A stretch of 64,000 nucleotides of DNA from CAVPDA01 sp963702495 (lineage in GTDB: Bacteria > Pseudomonadota > Gammaproteobacteria > Burkholderiales > Rhodocyclaceae): NCBI GenBank assembly GCA_963702495.1, contig CAVPDA010000003.1, positions 714,905 through 778,904 on the forward strand, written 5' to 3'. This document shows positions 43,248 through 51,997 of the stretch, one piece after another. A program made the translations under genes and the position numbers. The notes below the pieces were generated by a model, which was not told the DNA's origin, searched no databases, and saw only the letters and a program-made list of their open reading frames with translations. Every line of letters starts with the position of its first letter. The first letter of the stretch is position 1.

Positions 43248-46139
43248 TCACTTGCCTTCTCCTTTCCCGGCCCAGTAGGCCAGCCACCCTTTGCGCTGCG
43301 GCTCCGTTCCAGGCAGCGCCGGCATCGGCGCAAACTGCGGCGCCGATTCTTGCGGTTCGCCTTCTTCCGCCCTGTAGATGCGTACCCGCACGTCGTACCA
43401 GCCGGCCTGCCCCGTGACCGGATCGGAGTTCGACACTCGCCGCCCTTCGTGGCCCAGGGGCAGTTCCTCCGAGATCAGGTGGTTGAGGAGAAAGCCCTGG
43501 CGCGATTCGTTGGCGTCGGCATCGAGGTTCCAGGCGCCGGACGCCTTGCCGATGGCGTTCCAGGTCCACACCGTTCCCGGCTCCACTGCCTCGGAGTGGC
43601 GCGCCATGCAGCGTACCCTGCCCCATTGCGATTCGACCCAGATCCAGTCGCCGTCCCCGATCCCGTTCACCGCCGCGGTCTGGGCGTTGACATAGAGGTA
43701 GTTGTGGCTGTGGATCTGGCGCAGCCAGGCGTTCTGCGAGTCCCAGGAGTGGTACATCGCCATCGGCCGCTGCGTCACCGCTGCCAGGGGATAGCGGTGG
43801 GTGTCGGTCACCTGCAGTTCGAGGGGTTCGTAGTAGAACGGCAGCGGGTCGAAGTAGGTTTCGATGCGTTCCCTGAGGTGCTCGGGCGGCCGGCGGCCGG
43901 GCCATTTTCCTTGCGCGGCGAGCTTGAACTTTTGCAGCACCTCGGAATAGATGTGACACAGGATCGGATCGGCGTAGCGCGTCAGGCGCACGCGCTGCGA
44001 CCATTCCAGGTAGCCCTTGTTCCAGTTGCGCATGTACTGGTAGGAGCGCGGCAGTTCGTAGTGGAAGACGCAGTTGTTCTGCGCGTACATCTCCCACTGC
44101 TTGGGATTGGGCTCGCCGCGCAGGGAGCGCTCGCCGCCGCGCCCGCGCCAACCCGCGAGAAAGCCGATCCCCGAACCGGGTTCGGTCTCGAAGTTGACGA
44201 TGAAATCCGGATAGTCGCGATACTTGCGGCCGCCATCCTTGTTCACGAACGCCGGCAGGCGCAGCCGCGATCCCAGTTCGATCAGCACTTCCTGGAACGG
44301 CTTGCATTCGCCGGTGGGCGGCAGCACCGGAATGCGCACCGAATCCACCGGGCCGTCGAACTCAGAGATCGGCCGGTCGAGGATGGACATGACATCGTGC
44401 CGCTCCAGATACGTGGTGTCGGGCAACACCAGATCGGCGAAGGCCGTCATCTCCGACTGGAAGGCATCGCACACGACGAGAAACGGAATCTTGAATTCGC
44501 CATTGTCGTCGCGGTCGTTGAGCATGTTCCTGACCTGCACCGTGTTCATGGCGGAATTCCATGCCATGTTCGCCATGAAGATCAGCAGCGTGTCGATGCG
44601 ATAGGGATCGCCGCGCCAGGCGTTGGTGATGGCGTTGTGCATGAGTCCATGCACTGACAGCGGGTATTCCCAGGAAAAGCCTTTGTCGAGCCGTACCGGG
44701 CCGCCCTGCTCGTCCAGGAACAGGTCGTCCGGCGACGCCGGCCAGCCAAGGGCCATGCCGCCCAGCGGCGTGTCCGGCGCCACCCCTTCCGGCCCCTTGG
44801 GCGTCTTGGCACAGGGCGGAATCGGCCGCGGGAACGGTGCTTTGTGGCGAAAGCCGCCGGGACGGTCGATGGTGCCGAGCAGCGTCATCAGGATCGCCAG
44901 GGCGCGGATGGTGTGGAAGCCGTTGGAATGGGCGGCCAGACCGCGCATGGCATGGAAGGCCACGGGGCGTCCGGTGATGGAGTCGTGATCCTGTCCCCAG
45001 CTGTCGGTCCACGCGATCGGCAGCTCGATCTTCTCGTCGCGCGCCACCACGCCCATTTCGTGGGCGATGCGGCGGATGGTCGCGGCGTCGATGCCGGTGA
45101 TCTTCGCCGCCCATTCCGGCGTGTAGTGCTTGAGCCGCTCCTCCAGCAACTGGAAGGCCGGCGCCACCTTGTGGCCGTTGGGCAGGGTGAAGTGGCCGAG
45201 CAGATAGGGGTCGGCGCCCTCGCTGTGGGTGATCACCTCCCGGTTGGTGTGGCGGTCCCACCAGTACTTGTTCTGCGGATCGAAGCAGCCCGGCTCGTAC
45301 GCGAAACCCGCATCGCGCACGAACAGGCCGAAGTCGCTGGCGTCCTCGTCGATGCTCACCAGTTCGCCGGCGTTGGTGTAGCGCACCAGAAACTCGCGGT
45401 CGAACAGGCCGAGACGGATGATCTCGTGGGTGAGCGCAAGCAGCAGCGCGCCGTCGGTGCCGGGCCGGATCGGCACCCACTCGTCGGCGATCGCCGAATA
45501 GCCGGTGCGCACCGGATTGATGGAGATGAAGCGCCCGCCATTGCGCTTGAACTTCGCGATGGCGATCTTGAGCGGATTGGAGTGATGGTCCTCGGCGGTG
45601 CCGATCATCACGAACAGCTTGGCGCGGTCGAGGTCGGGCCCGCCGAACTCCCAGAACGAACCACCGATGGTGTAGATCATGCCGGCCGCCATGTTCACCG
45701 AACAGAAGCCGCCGTGGGCGGCGTAGTTGGGCGTGCCGAACTGCTTGGCGAACAGGCCGGTCAGGGCCTGCATCTGGTCGCGGCCGGTGAACAGGGCGAA
45801 CTTCTTCGGATCGCTGGAACGGATCTTCGCCAGGCGTTCTTCGAGAATGGAGAAGGCGCGTTCCCAGGAGATCGGCTCGAACTGGGCGTCGCCGCGCTGC
45901 GCATCCTGCTTGCGCAACAGCGGCCGAGTGAGGCGCGCCGGCGAATACTGCTTCATGATGCCGGCACTGCCCTTGGCGCAGATCACGCCCTGATTGAGCG
46001 GATGGTCCGGATTGCCGTCGATGTAGCGCACCTCGCCGTCGCGCAGGTGCACGCGAATGCCGCAGCGGCAGGCGCACATGTAGCAGGTGGTCTTCTTGAT
46101 CTCCTGAACGGAACCGGTCGCGGTAGACAAGGTATGCAT
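43248..46139 (-). CDS. soeA: SoeA, molybdopterin subunit of cytoplasmic sulfite dehydrogenase
   Basis: The 963-residue protein belongs to the DMSO-reductase/CISM family. An N-terminal [4Fe-4S] site is formed by C19, C22, C26 and C54 (KKTTCYMCACRCGIRV...GVICAKG). Mo-bis-MGD-binding regions follow and a C-terminal dinucleotide-binding domain ends the protein. No twin-Arg signal is present, so it is cytoplasmic, as SoeABC is known to be. It oxidises sulfite to sulfate. First gene of soeABC and divergent from the plus-strand gene set leading to qmo. Thiosulfate or polysulfide reductase catalytic subunits are similar in sequence. Confidence 0.87.
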   Translation of the reverse strand: MHTLSTATGSVQEIKKTTCYMCACRCGIRVHLRDGEVRYIDGNPDHPLNQGVICAKGSAGIMKQYSPARLTRPLLRKQDAQRGDAQFEPISWERAFSILEERLAKIRSSDPKKFALFTGRDQMQALTGLFAKQFGTPNYAAHGGFCSVNMAAGMIYTIGGSFWEFGGPDLDRAKLFVMIGTAEDHHSNPLKIAIAKFKRNGGRFISINPVRTGYSAIADEWVPIRPGTDGALLLALTHEIIRLGLFDREFLVRYTNAGELVSIDEDASDFGLFVRDAGFAYEPGCFDPQNKYWWDRHTNREVITHSEGADPYLLGHFTLPNGHKVAPAFQLLEERLKHYTPEWAAKITGIDAATIRRIAHEMGVVARDEKIELPIAWTDSWGQDHDSITGRPVAFHAMRGLAAHSNGFHTIRALAILMTLLGTIDRPGGFRHKAPFPRPIPPCAKTPKGPEGVAPDTPLGGMALGWPASPDDLFLDEQGGPVRLDKGFSWEYPLSVHGLMHNAITNAWRGDPYRIDTLLIFMANMAWNSAMNTVQVRNMLNDRDDNGEFKIPFLVVCDAFQSEMTAFADLVLPDTTYLERHDVMSILDRPISEFDGPVDSVRIPVLPPTGECKPFQEVLIELGSRLRLPAFVNKDGGRKYRDYPDFIVNFETEPGSGIGFLAGWRGRGGERSLRGEPNPKQWEMYAQNNCVFHYELPRSYQYMRNWNKGYLEWSQRVRLTRYADPILCHIYSEVLQKFKLAAQGKWPGRRPPEHLRERIETYFDPLPFYYEPLELQVTDTHRYPLAAVTQRPMAMYHSWDSQNAWLRQIHSHNYLYVNAQTAAVNGIGDGDWIWVESQWGRVRCMARHSEAVEPGTVWTWNAIGKASGAWNLDADANESRQGFLLNHLISEELPLGHEGRRVSNSDPVTGQAGWYDVRVRIYRAEEGEPQESAPQFAPMPALPGTEPQRKGWLAYWAGKGEGK

Positions 46140-46318
46140 GGTATCGGCGCGGGGATCGGCAGTGGCGCGGATGCGATCTATTAGTGTTTCTTGATATTCT
46201 GCGCTCGATGCGGTCCTGCGCCAAGTCCGCGTTTCTTATCGGCCGATCAGGGACCGTGATTGTTACCTGCTGCTGCGGCGCGTACACTCTGCGCTCAGCT
46301 ATCCGACGGAGGAGCGAA

Positions 46319-46726
46319 ATGACCACAACGATCGCGGATTTCGATGCGCTCGAACGGCGCGCGGTCGAGGCCGCCATGATTTACCGTTACGGCCAATTGG
46401 TGGACCTGAAGGATGCCGAGGTGGAATTGAAGCTCGTCCCAGGCAAGGACGACCTGACGCCGGTTCCGGCAGTTTACTGGAACGAACGCGACGTGCAGTT
46501 CGTCGTCTGCAAGCTCGGCGACAAGCGCTACCGCTCCTACTTCTTCTATGCGGACGACGAGCAGTACCGCATCGGCGAACAGGATTACGACGCCATCGAA
46601 GACTGCGTGCGCAACCTGCTGCAACTGCAGATGGACCACGAAACCGTCCGCAAGGGAGCGTTCCCGAAGAGCCTGGGCAAGGCAGACGACACGGGCGAGG
46701 AATACCTCGGCCCGATCATCATCTGA
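46319..46726 (+). CDS. Unrecognised 135-residue protein upstream of the qmo genes
   Basis: The product is soluble, acidic and without signal peptide or membrane segment. Alternating strands and aromatic residues (VQFVVCKLGDKRYRSYFFYADDEQYRIGEQDYDAIEDCVRNLL) suggest a compact alpha/beta domain. ATG 46319 is preceded by GGAGGAG. It is divergent from soeA and only 8 bp before another small gene, so they likely form a unit. I know no function; the position suggests an accessory role in sulfur oxidation, which is inference. Confidence 0.75.
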   Translation: MTTTIADFDALERRAVEAAMIYRYGQLVDLKDAEVELKLVPGKDDLTPVPAVYWNERDVQFVVCKLGDKRYRSYFFYADDEQYRIGEQDYDAIEDCVRNLLQLQMDHETVRKGAFPKSLGKADDTGEEYLGPIII

Positions 46727-46734
46727 GATTTGCC

Positions 46735-46956
46735 ATGACTCTCGACAAGGCCAGGCAGCTCCTGGCGACCCAGGCCGACTTCGGCGGCTTCTACAACTGC
46801 AACGCGGCGAAGCTGATCCTGGCCGAAGTCAATCGCGAGCACGGCCAGGGCGCGGTGGACTACCTGATTCGCGAACTGCGGCTGGAGGAGATTTTCGGCT
46901 TCGTCCCCGGCACCGAGTTCAAGGGCAGCCTCACCGTCAAGAGCAAGTTCTCCTGA
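46735..46956 (+). CDS. Unrecognised 73-residue protein
   Basis: The product is helical in its first two thirds (TLDKARQLLATQADFGGFYNCNAAKLILAEVNREHG). It ends in a short strand-rich segment (GTEFKGSLTVKSKF). One Cys, no membrane segment. It follows the 135-residue gene by 8 bp and precedes a phosphodiesterase gene by 61 bp. Spacing supports a real gene, but the family is not known to me. Confidence 0.7.
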   Translation: MTLDKARQLLATQADFGGFYNCNAAKLILAEVNREHGQGAVDYLIRELRLEEIFGFVPGTEFKGSLTVKSKFS

Positions 46957-47017
46957 GCGGAGCGCCGCTGGCCGCGCCGGGCACGGTGGGGCGAACCGCA
47001 CCTCATCCCGATCACCG

Positions 47018-47530
47018 ATGAAGATCTGCATCGTTTCCGACAGTCACGACAACGCACGCCTTCTCCTGGCCGCGGTGGAAGCCGCCAGGATCCACGGTGC
47101 CGAGGCGGTCCTGCACTGCGGCGACGTAATCGGCTCCAACACGCTGCGCCCGCTGCTGAAGCTCGGCCTGCCGATGCACGTCATTCACGGCAACAATCTC
47201 GGTGATCCGGCGGCCCTGTACGGGCTGGCGGCCAAGTCCCAGGGGCTGATCCGCTATCACGGTCCGGATGCGGATATCCAGATCGGCGGGCGCCGCATCT
47301 TCCTCGTGCATTACCCCCACTACGGGCGCGCCTTTGCCGCGACCGGCGATTTCGACCTTGTCTGTTGCGGCCACAGCCATGTGGCCGCGATCACCGAGCA
47401 GCCGAACCTGAAGGGCGGCACCACCTGGCTCGTCAATCCCGGCACCGTTGCCGGGCTGAGCGCCCCCGCCACCTACGCCGTGGGCGACCTTGCCAGCATG
47501 AGTTTCGCCATCCACGAACTGGCGGGATAA
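47018..47530 (+). CDS. YfcE/MJ0936-type metallophosphoesterase
   Basis: The 170-residue calcineurin-like phosphoesterase has metal-binding motifs IVSDSHDN (residues 5-12), HCGDV (about 33-37), HGNN and VCCGHSH. A LVHYPHYGR segment lies in between. The family hydrolyses phosphodiesters in vitro; physiological substrates are mostly unknown. It sits between two small unknown genes and qmoA, with a 137-bp gap before qmoA. Confidence 0.9.
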   Translation: MKICIVSDSHDNARLLLAAVEAARIHGAEAVLHCGDVIGSNTLRPLLKLGLPMHVIHGNNLGDPAALYGLAAKSQGLIRYHGPDADIQIGGRRIFLVHYPHYGRAFAATGDFDLVCCGHSHVAAITEQPNLKGGTTWLVNPGTVAGLSAPATYAVGDLASMSFAIHELAG

Positions 47531-47667
47531 CCCCATGCAGCGCTCAAATATGGTGCTTCAATCGTCACATAGGTAAATTCATCGCCGATCGTGGCCTGCC
47601 GCCTGGCGCTTGGCGGTAGAATCCGCGCTCTAATCGTCTGCTGGTAGGCAATCGTCAAGGAGGCCTG

Positions 47668-48957
47668 ATGTCAGGTTCTATCGCAACCAACCAGACCATT
47701 CTGGTCGTCGGCGGCGGCATCAGCGGCATGACCGCGGCGCTGGAAGCTGCCGAGTGCGGCAAGCAAGTGATCCTCACCGAAAAGGATCCCACGCTGGGCG
47801 GGCGTACTGCGCTGCTGTACCGCTACTTTCCCAAGTTGTGCCACCCCACCTGCGGCCTCGAGATCAACCTGCGCCGTCTGAAGGGCAACCGCAACGTGCG
47901 CGTCATGACCCTGACCGAGGTGGTCAAGATCACCGGCAGCCGCGGCGACTATACGGCGACGCTGAAGATCTCGCCGCGCTATGTGACCGAGACGTGCACC
48001 GCCTGCGGCGATTGCGCCAACGCAGTGAGCAGCGAGATCCCGAACCCGTACAACTACGGCCTCAACAAGATGAAGGCCGCCTACCTGCCCCACAGCATGG
48101 CCTACCCGTTGCGCTACGTGCTCGATCCCTCCATCGCCGGCACGGCCGAGGGGGAGAAGGCGAAGGCAGCGTGCAAGTACAACGCCATCGATCTCGGCAT
48201 GAAGGAAGAGACGGTCGACCTGAAGGTGGGCGCGGTGATCTGGGCCACCGGCTGGAAGCCCTACGATGCGGCGAAGATCCAGCCCTACGGCTACGACCGT
48301 TTTGCCAACGTCATCACCTCGGTGGAGTTCGAGCGCCTGGCCGATCCCCATGGACCGACCGGCGGCAAGATCCTGCGCCCGTCCGACGGCAAGGAGGCGA
48401 AGAACGTCGCCTTCATCCAGTGCGCCGGCTCGCGCGACGAGAACCACCTGCGCCACTGCTCGCGCATCTGCTGCATGGCCTCGTTGAAGCAGACGAACTA
48501 TGTGCGCGAGGCTTTCGGCGACGAAGGCCGCTCCACCATCTACTACATCGACATCCGCGCCATCGACCGCTTCGAGGACTTCTACCAGAAGGTGCAGCAG
48601 GATGCGACGGTGAAGTTCGTGAAATCGAAGGTCGCCAAGATCGTCGAGGATGCCAAGACCGGCAACCCGATCCTGCACGGCGTCGATACCGAGGGCTATC
48701 ACCGTTACGCCACCGAGCACGACCTCGTCGTGCTCGCCGTCGGCATGGAGCCCAGCGTCAAGGGCGCCCAGGTGCCGGCGGAAGTGATAGCGGACTCCAG
48801 CGGCTTCATCGAAGGTTCGCCCGACGGCGGCATCTTCAGCGCCGGCTGCGCTTCCAGCGCGCTCGACGTGAACCGCGCAGTGCAGAGCGCCACGGCTTCC
48901 GCCCTGCGCGCGATCCAGGTGATCAACAAATCAGCCGGAACCGAGGTGGCAATATGA
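47668..48957 (+). CDS. qmoA: QmoA, HdrA-like flavoprotein of the Qmo complex
   Basis: The 429-residue protein has an N-terminal FAD motif VVGGGISGMTAALEAAECG (residues 13-31) followed by EKDPTLGGRTALLYRYFPKLCHPTCG. A Cys triad follows (C110, C113, C116 in ETCTACGDCANAV), then FIQCAGSRDENHLRHCSRICCMASLKQ, all typical of QmoA/HdrA. Qmo connects quinones with APS reductase and related cytoplasmic redox enzymes; in sulfur oxidisers it would run in the oxidative direction. AAGGAGG lies seven bases before the ATG. First gene of qmoA-qmoB-hdrC-hdrB. Confidence 0.88.
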   Translation: MSGSIATNQTILVVGGGISGMTAALEAAECGKQVILTEKDPTLGGRTALLYRYFPKLCHPTCGLEINLRRLKGNRNVRVMTLTEVVKITGSRGDYTATLKISPRYVTETCTACGDCANAVSSEIPNPYNYGLNKMKAAYLPHSMAYPLRYVLDPSIAGTAEGEKAKAACKYNAIDLGMKEETVDLKVGAVIWATGWKPYDAAKIQPYGYDRFANVITSVEFERLADPHGPTGGKILRPSDGKEAKNVAFIQCAGSRDENHLRHCSRICCMASLKQTNYVREAFGDEGRSTIYYIDIRAIDRFEDFYQKVQQDATVKFVKSKVAKIVEDAKTGNPILHGVDTEGYHRYATEHDLVVLAVGMEPSVKGAQVPAEVIADSSGFIEGSPDGGIFSAGCASSALDVNRAVQSATASALRAIQVINKSAGTEVAI

Positions 48958-48964
48958 GCCGTCC

Positions 48965-49004
48965 CACCCTCACCCCTAGCCCCTCTCCCATCACGGGTGA
49001 GGGG
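48965..49004. repeat. CCCTCACCCC-type repeat in the qmoA-qmoB spacer
   Basis: CACCCTCACCCCTAGCCCCT-type sequence followed by CTCCCATCACGGGTGAGGGG. It is the opposite-orientation relative of 43171-43210 and fills most of the 95-bp gap. Confidence 0.6.
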
Positions 49005-49052
49005 AACTTCGAGCGCGCCGGCGGCGCGGAAATCAGTTTGGAGGCCGCGTAA

Positions 49053-51270
49053 ATGGCTGACAACAAGTTTGCCGCGTATGTCTGCAGCGGCTGCGGCATC
49101 GGCGATCGTCTCGACGTGGCGCAGCTGACCAAGGTCGCGCAGAAGGAAGGCAAGATGGCGCTGGTGCGCAACCACGCCTTCCTCTGTTCCGCCGAGGGCG
49201 TGCAACTGATCCGCGACGACTTCGAGAAGGAAGGCGTGACGCACATCGCCATCGCCGCTTGCTCGCGCCGTGCCAAGACCGAGGCTTTCAATTTCGCCGA
49301 GGTCGCCATGTCGCGCGCCAACCTGCGCGAAGGCGTGATCTGGAGCCAGCCCGACACCGACGAGGCGCGGGAGACGACGCAGGAGATGGCGGACGACTAC
49401 GTGCGCATGGCCTGCGCCGAAGTGAAGAAGATGAAGGTGCCGACGCCCAATCAGGCGTCGGGACAGAACAAGCGCATCCTGGTGGTGGGCGGCGGCATCT
49501 CCGGCCTCACCGCGGCGCTGGCGGCGGCCAACACCGGCTATGACGTCGTGATTGTGGAGAAGGAAGCCCAGCTCGGCGGCTGGGCCGGACCGGCTGTGGA
49601 AGCGCACGCCCTACCGGCAGCCCTACCAGGAGCCGATGGACACCGGCATGGCAGGTCTGATCCAGACGGCGACCACCCACCCGCGCGTCAAGGTGCATCT
49701 GAACTCGATCATCGCCGAAACCGCCGGCGCACCCGGCCGCTTCCAGGTACAGGTCGCGACCGAAAGCGGCGCCACCACGACCGAGGAAGTCGGCGCCATC
49801 ATCCAGGCCACCGGTTTCAACACCTACGACATCAACAAGTTGCCCGAACTGGGCGGCGGCAAGAGCCCGAACGTGGTGGACCAGGCCGGGCTGGAAGCGC
49901 TGGCCAAGGCGGCCAACGGCGGGCCGATCAAGCGGCCGTCCGACGGCGGCGAAGTGAAGACCGTGGTGTTCATCCAGTGCGCCGGTCAGCGCGATGATTC
50001 CGGCAAGCACCTGCCCTACTGTTCCGGCCATTGCTGCACCACCAGCATCAAGCAGGCGATGTACTTCAAGGCGGCGAACCCGGATGTGGACACGGTGGTG
50101 ATGTTCACCGACCTGCGCACGCCGGGCATGGGCGAGGACTTCTACCGCAGCGGCCAGGACAAGGGAGTGAATTTCACCAAGGGCAAGGCGTCCGGAGTCG
50201 AGCCGAGCGGCAATTCGGTGAAAGTGAACTTCAAGGATCTGATCCTGAACGAAGACACGTCCATCGATGCCGACCTGGTGGTGCTTGCCACCGGCCAGGT
50301 GCCGGTGTCCGGGGTGAACATCGACATTCCGGAAGAAGAAGTCGCCAAGATGGAAGTGAAGCCGGTATCGATCCTCAACCTGAACTACCGTCAGGGCAAG
50401 GACATGCCGCAGTTCAAGCACGGCTTCAACGACTCGCACTTCATCTGCTTCCCCTACGAGACGCGCCGCACCGGCATCTACGCCGCCGGCCCGGTGCGCC
50501 GCCCGATGGACATCTTCCAGGCCACGGAGGACGCCACCGGCGCCGCGCTGAAGGCGATCCAGGCGGTGGAGAACGCCGGCCTGGGCCGCGCCGCCCACCC
50601 GCGCTCGGGCGACCTGTCGTACCCGATCGTGCGCCTGGAAGGCTGCACCCAGTGCAAACGCTGCACCGTGGAATGCCCCTTCGGCGCCATCGACGAAGAC
50701 GAGAGGCGCTTTCCGGTTTTCAACGAGAGCCGCTGCCGGCGCTGCGGCACCTGCATGGGCGCCTGCCCGGTACGCGTGATCTCCTTCGAGAACTACTCGG
50801 TCGATACCGTCGGCATGCAAGTGAAGGCGGTGGACGTGCCCGACGAGTTTTCCGAGAAGCCGCGCATCCTGCTGCTCGCCTGCGAGAACGACGCCTACCC
50901 GGCGCTCGACATGGCCGGCATGCAGCGCAAGGTGTATTCGGCCTTCGTGCGTGCGATCCCGATCCGCTGCCTGGGCTCGGTCAACACCATCTGGCTCACC
51001 GACGCGCTCAACAACGGCTACGACGGCGTAATGCTCATGGGCTGCAAGAAGGGCGACGACTACCAGTGCCACTTCGTCAAGGGCTCGGAGATGGCCCACT
51101 ACCGCATGAGCAAGATCGACGACACGCTGAAGCAGCTCGGCCTCGAGACCGAGCGCGTGGCGACGTACGAGGTGGCGATCACCGACATCGACCGCGTGCC
51201 GCAGTTGATCAACGACTACGCCGCCAAGATCAAGGAGATCGGCATGTCGCCCATGAAGGGCTTCGGTTGA
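49053..51270 (+). CDS. qmoB: QmoB, HdrA-MvhD fusion flavoprotein (one-base frameshift)
   Basis: Domains in order: an N-terminal CSGCGIGDRLD region, FAD motif RILVVGGGISGLTAALAAANTG, a second HdrA-like half, two [4Fe-4S] motifs (CTQCKRCTVECPFG and CRRCGTCMGACPV), then a C-terminal MvhD-like domain (LLACENDAYPALD...GCKKGDDYQCHF). Total about 739 residues, normal for QmoB. The frame breaks at about 49590; removing one base (CCGG-A-CCGG) restores GGWAGRLWKRTPYRQPY. Upstream GGAGG supports ATG 49053. The break may be a sequence error, since both halves are well conserved. Confidence 0.87.
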
Positions 51271-51311
51271 TTGCCGCCTGACGCGGACCCCACGGTTTGG
51301 AGAGAAACACG

Positions 51312-51932
51312 ATGAGCGATGCCAACCAGCAAGCGATCGAGCGCTACCGCAACAACTTCCTCCGGGAAGTCGAGGCGAACGTCGAGGAAGGCCACTGGGT
51401 CAAGATGTGCATGCAGTGCGGCGTGTGCTCGGGCTCCTGCCCGTTCGGCCCGCACTGGGAGCACCCGCCCCAGGAAATCTTCATGATGATCCGCGCCGGC
51501 AAGCGCGACGAGGTGCTGAAGTCGGACTCGATGTGGATGTGCACCTCCTGCTACAACTGCATGGTCCGCTGCCCGCGCCAGTTGCCGATTACCCACATCA
51601 TGCACGGCCTGGCGAACTACGCCCACCGCCTCGGCATCGCGCCCAAGGGCCAGCCGACGCGCGAATTCGGCAAGCTGTTCTGGGACAACCTGGTGAAGAA
51701 GGGACGCGTCAACGAGCTCAAGCTGACGATGGGCCACTACTTCAAGGACGGCATCGGGCCCGGCATCAAAACCGCCATGGCGATGCAGAGTGTCGGCCTC
51801 GGTCTGTTCAAGGCCAAGCGCCTCAACCCCATGGAGATGCTCGGCGGCCATAAGTTGAAGGACCTGAAAGGTTTCCACGCCATGCTGGCAAAGGCGAAGG
51901 AGATCGAGGACCGGAAAAAGGGATTCGCGTAG
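51312..51932 (+). CDS. hdrC: HdrC-like iron-sulfur subunit
   Basis: The 206-residue product carries two complete [4Fe-4S] motifs, CMQCGVCSGSCPF (about 33-45) and CTSCYNCMVRCPR (about 76-88), as in HdrC. There is no fused membrane domain, unlike QmoC of classical sulfate reducers. It would pass electrons between QmoAB and HdrB. ATG 51312 follows GGAGAG; the longer frame start at 51297 is unlikely. Confidence 0.88.
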   Translation: MSDANQQAIERYRNNFLREVEANVEEGHWVKMCMQCGVCSGSCPFGPHWEHPPQEIFMMIRAGKRDEVLKSDSMWMCTSCYNCMVRCPRQLPITHIMHGLANYAHRLGIAPKGQPTREFGKLFWDNLVKKGRVNELKLTMGHYFKDGIGPGIKTAMAMQSVGLGLFKAKRLNPMEMLGGHKLKDLKGFHAMLAKAKEIEDRKKGFA

Positions 51933-51985
51933 GGCGGGCTTGCAGCCCGCCGCTGCTGCGGACGGCCGGCTGAATCCGGCCCTAC
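51929..51985. repeat. GTAGGGCGGGC...CCCTAC palindromic repeat in the hdrC-hdrB spacer
   Basis: Two hairpins (GGCGGGCT-TGC-AGCCCGCC and GGCCGG...CCGGCC) are bounded by GTAGGG and CCCTAC. It overlaps the hdrC stop codon and lies 12 bp before hdrB. A half-copy is at 20533-20555. Confidence 0.65.
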
Positions 51986-51997
51986 ACGGAGACGAAG

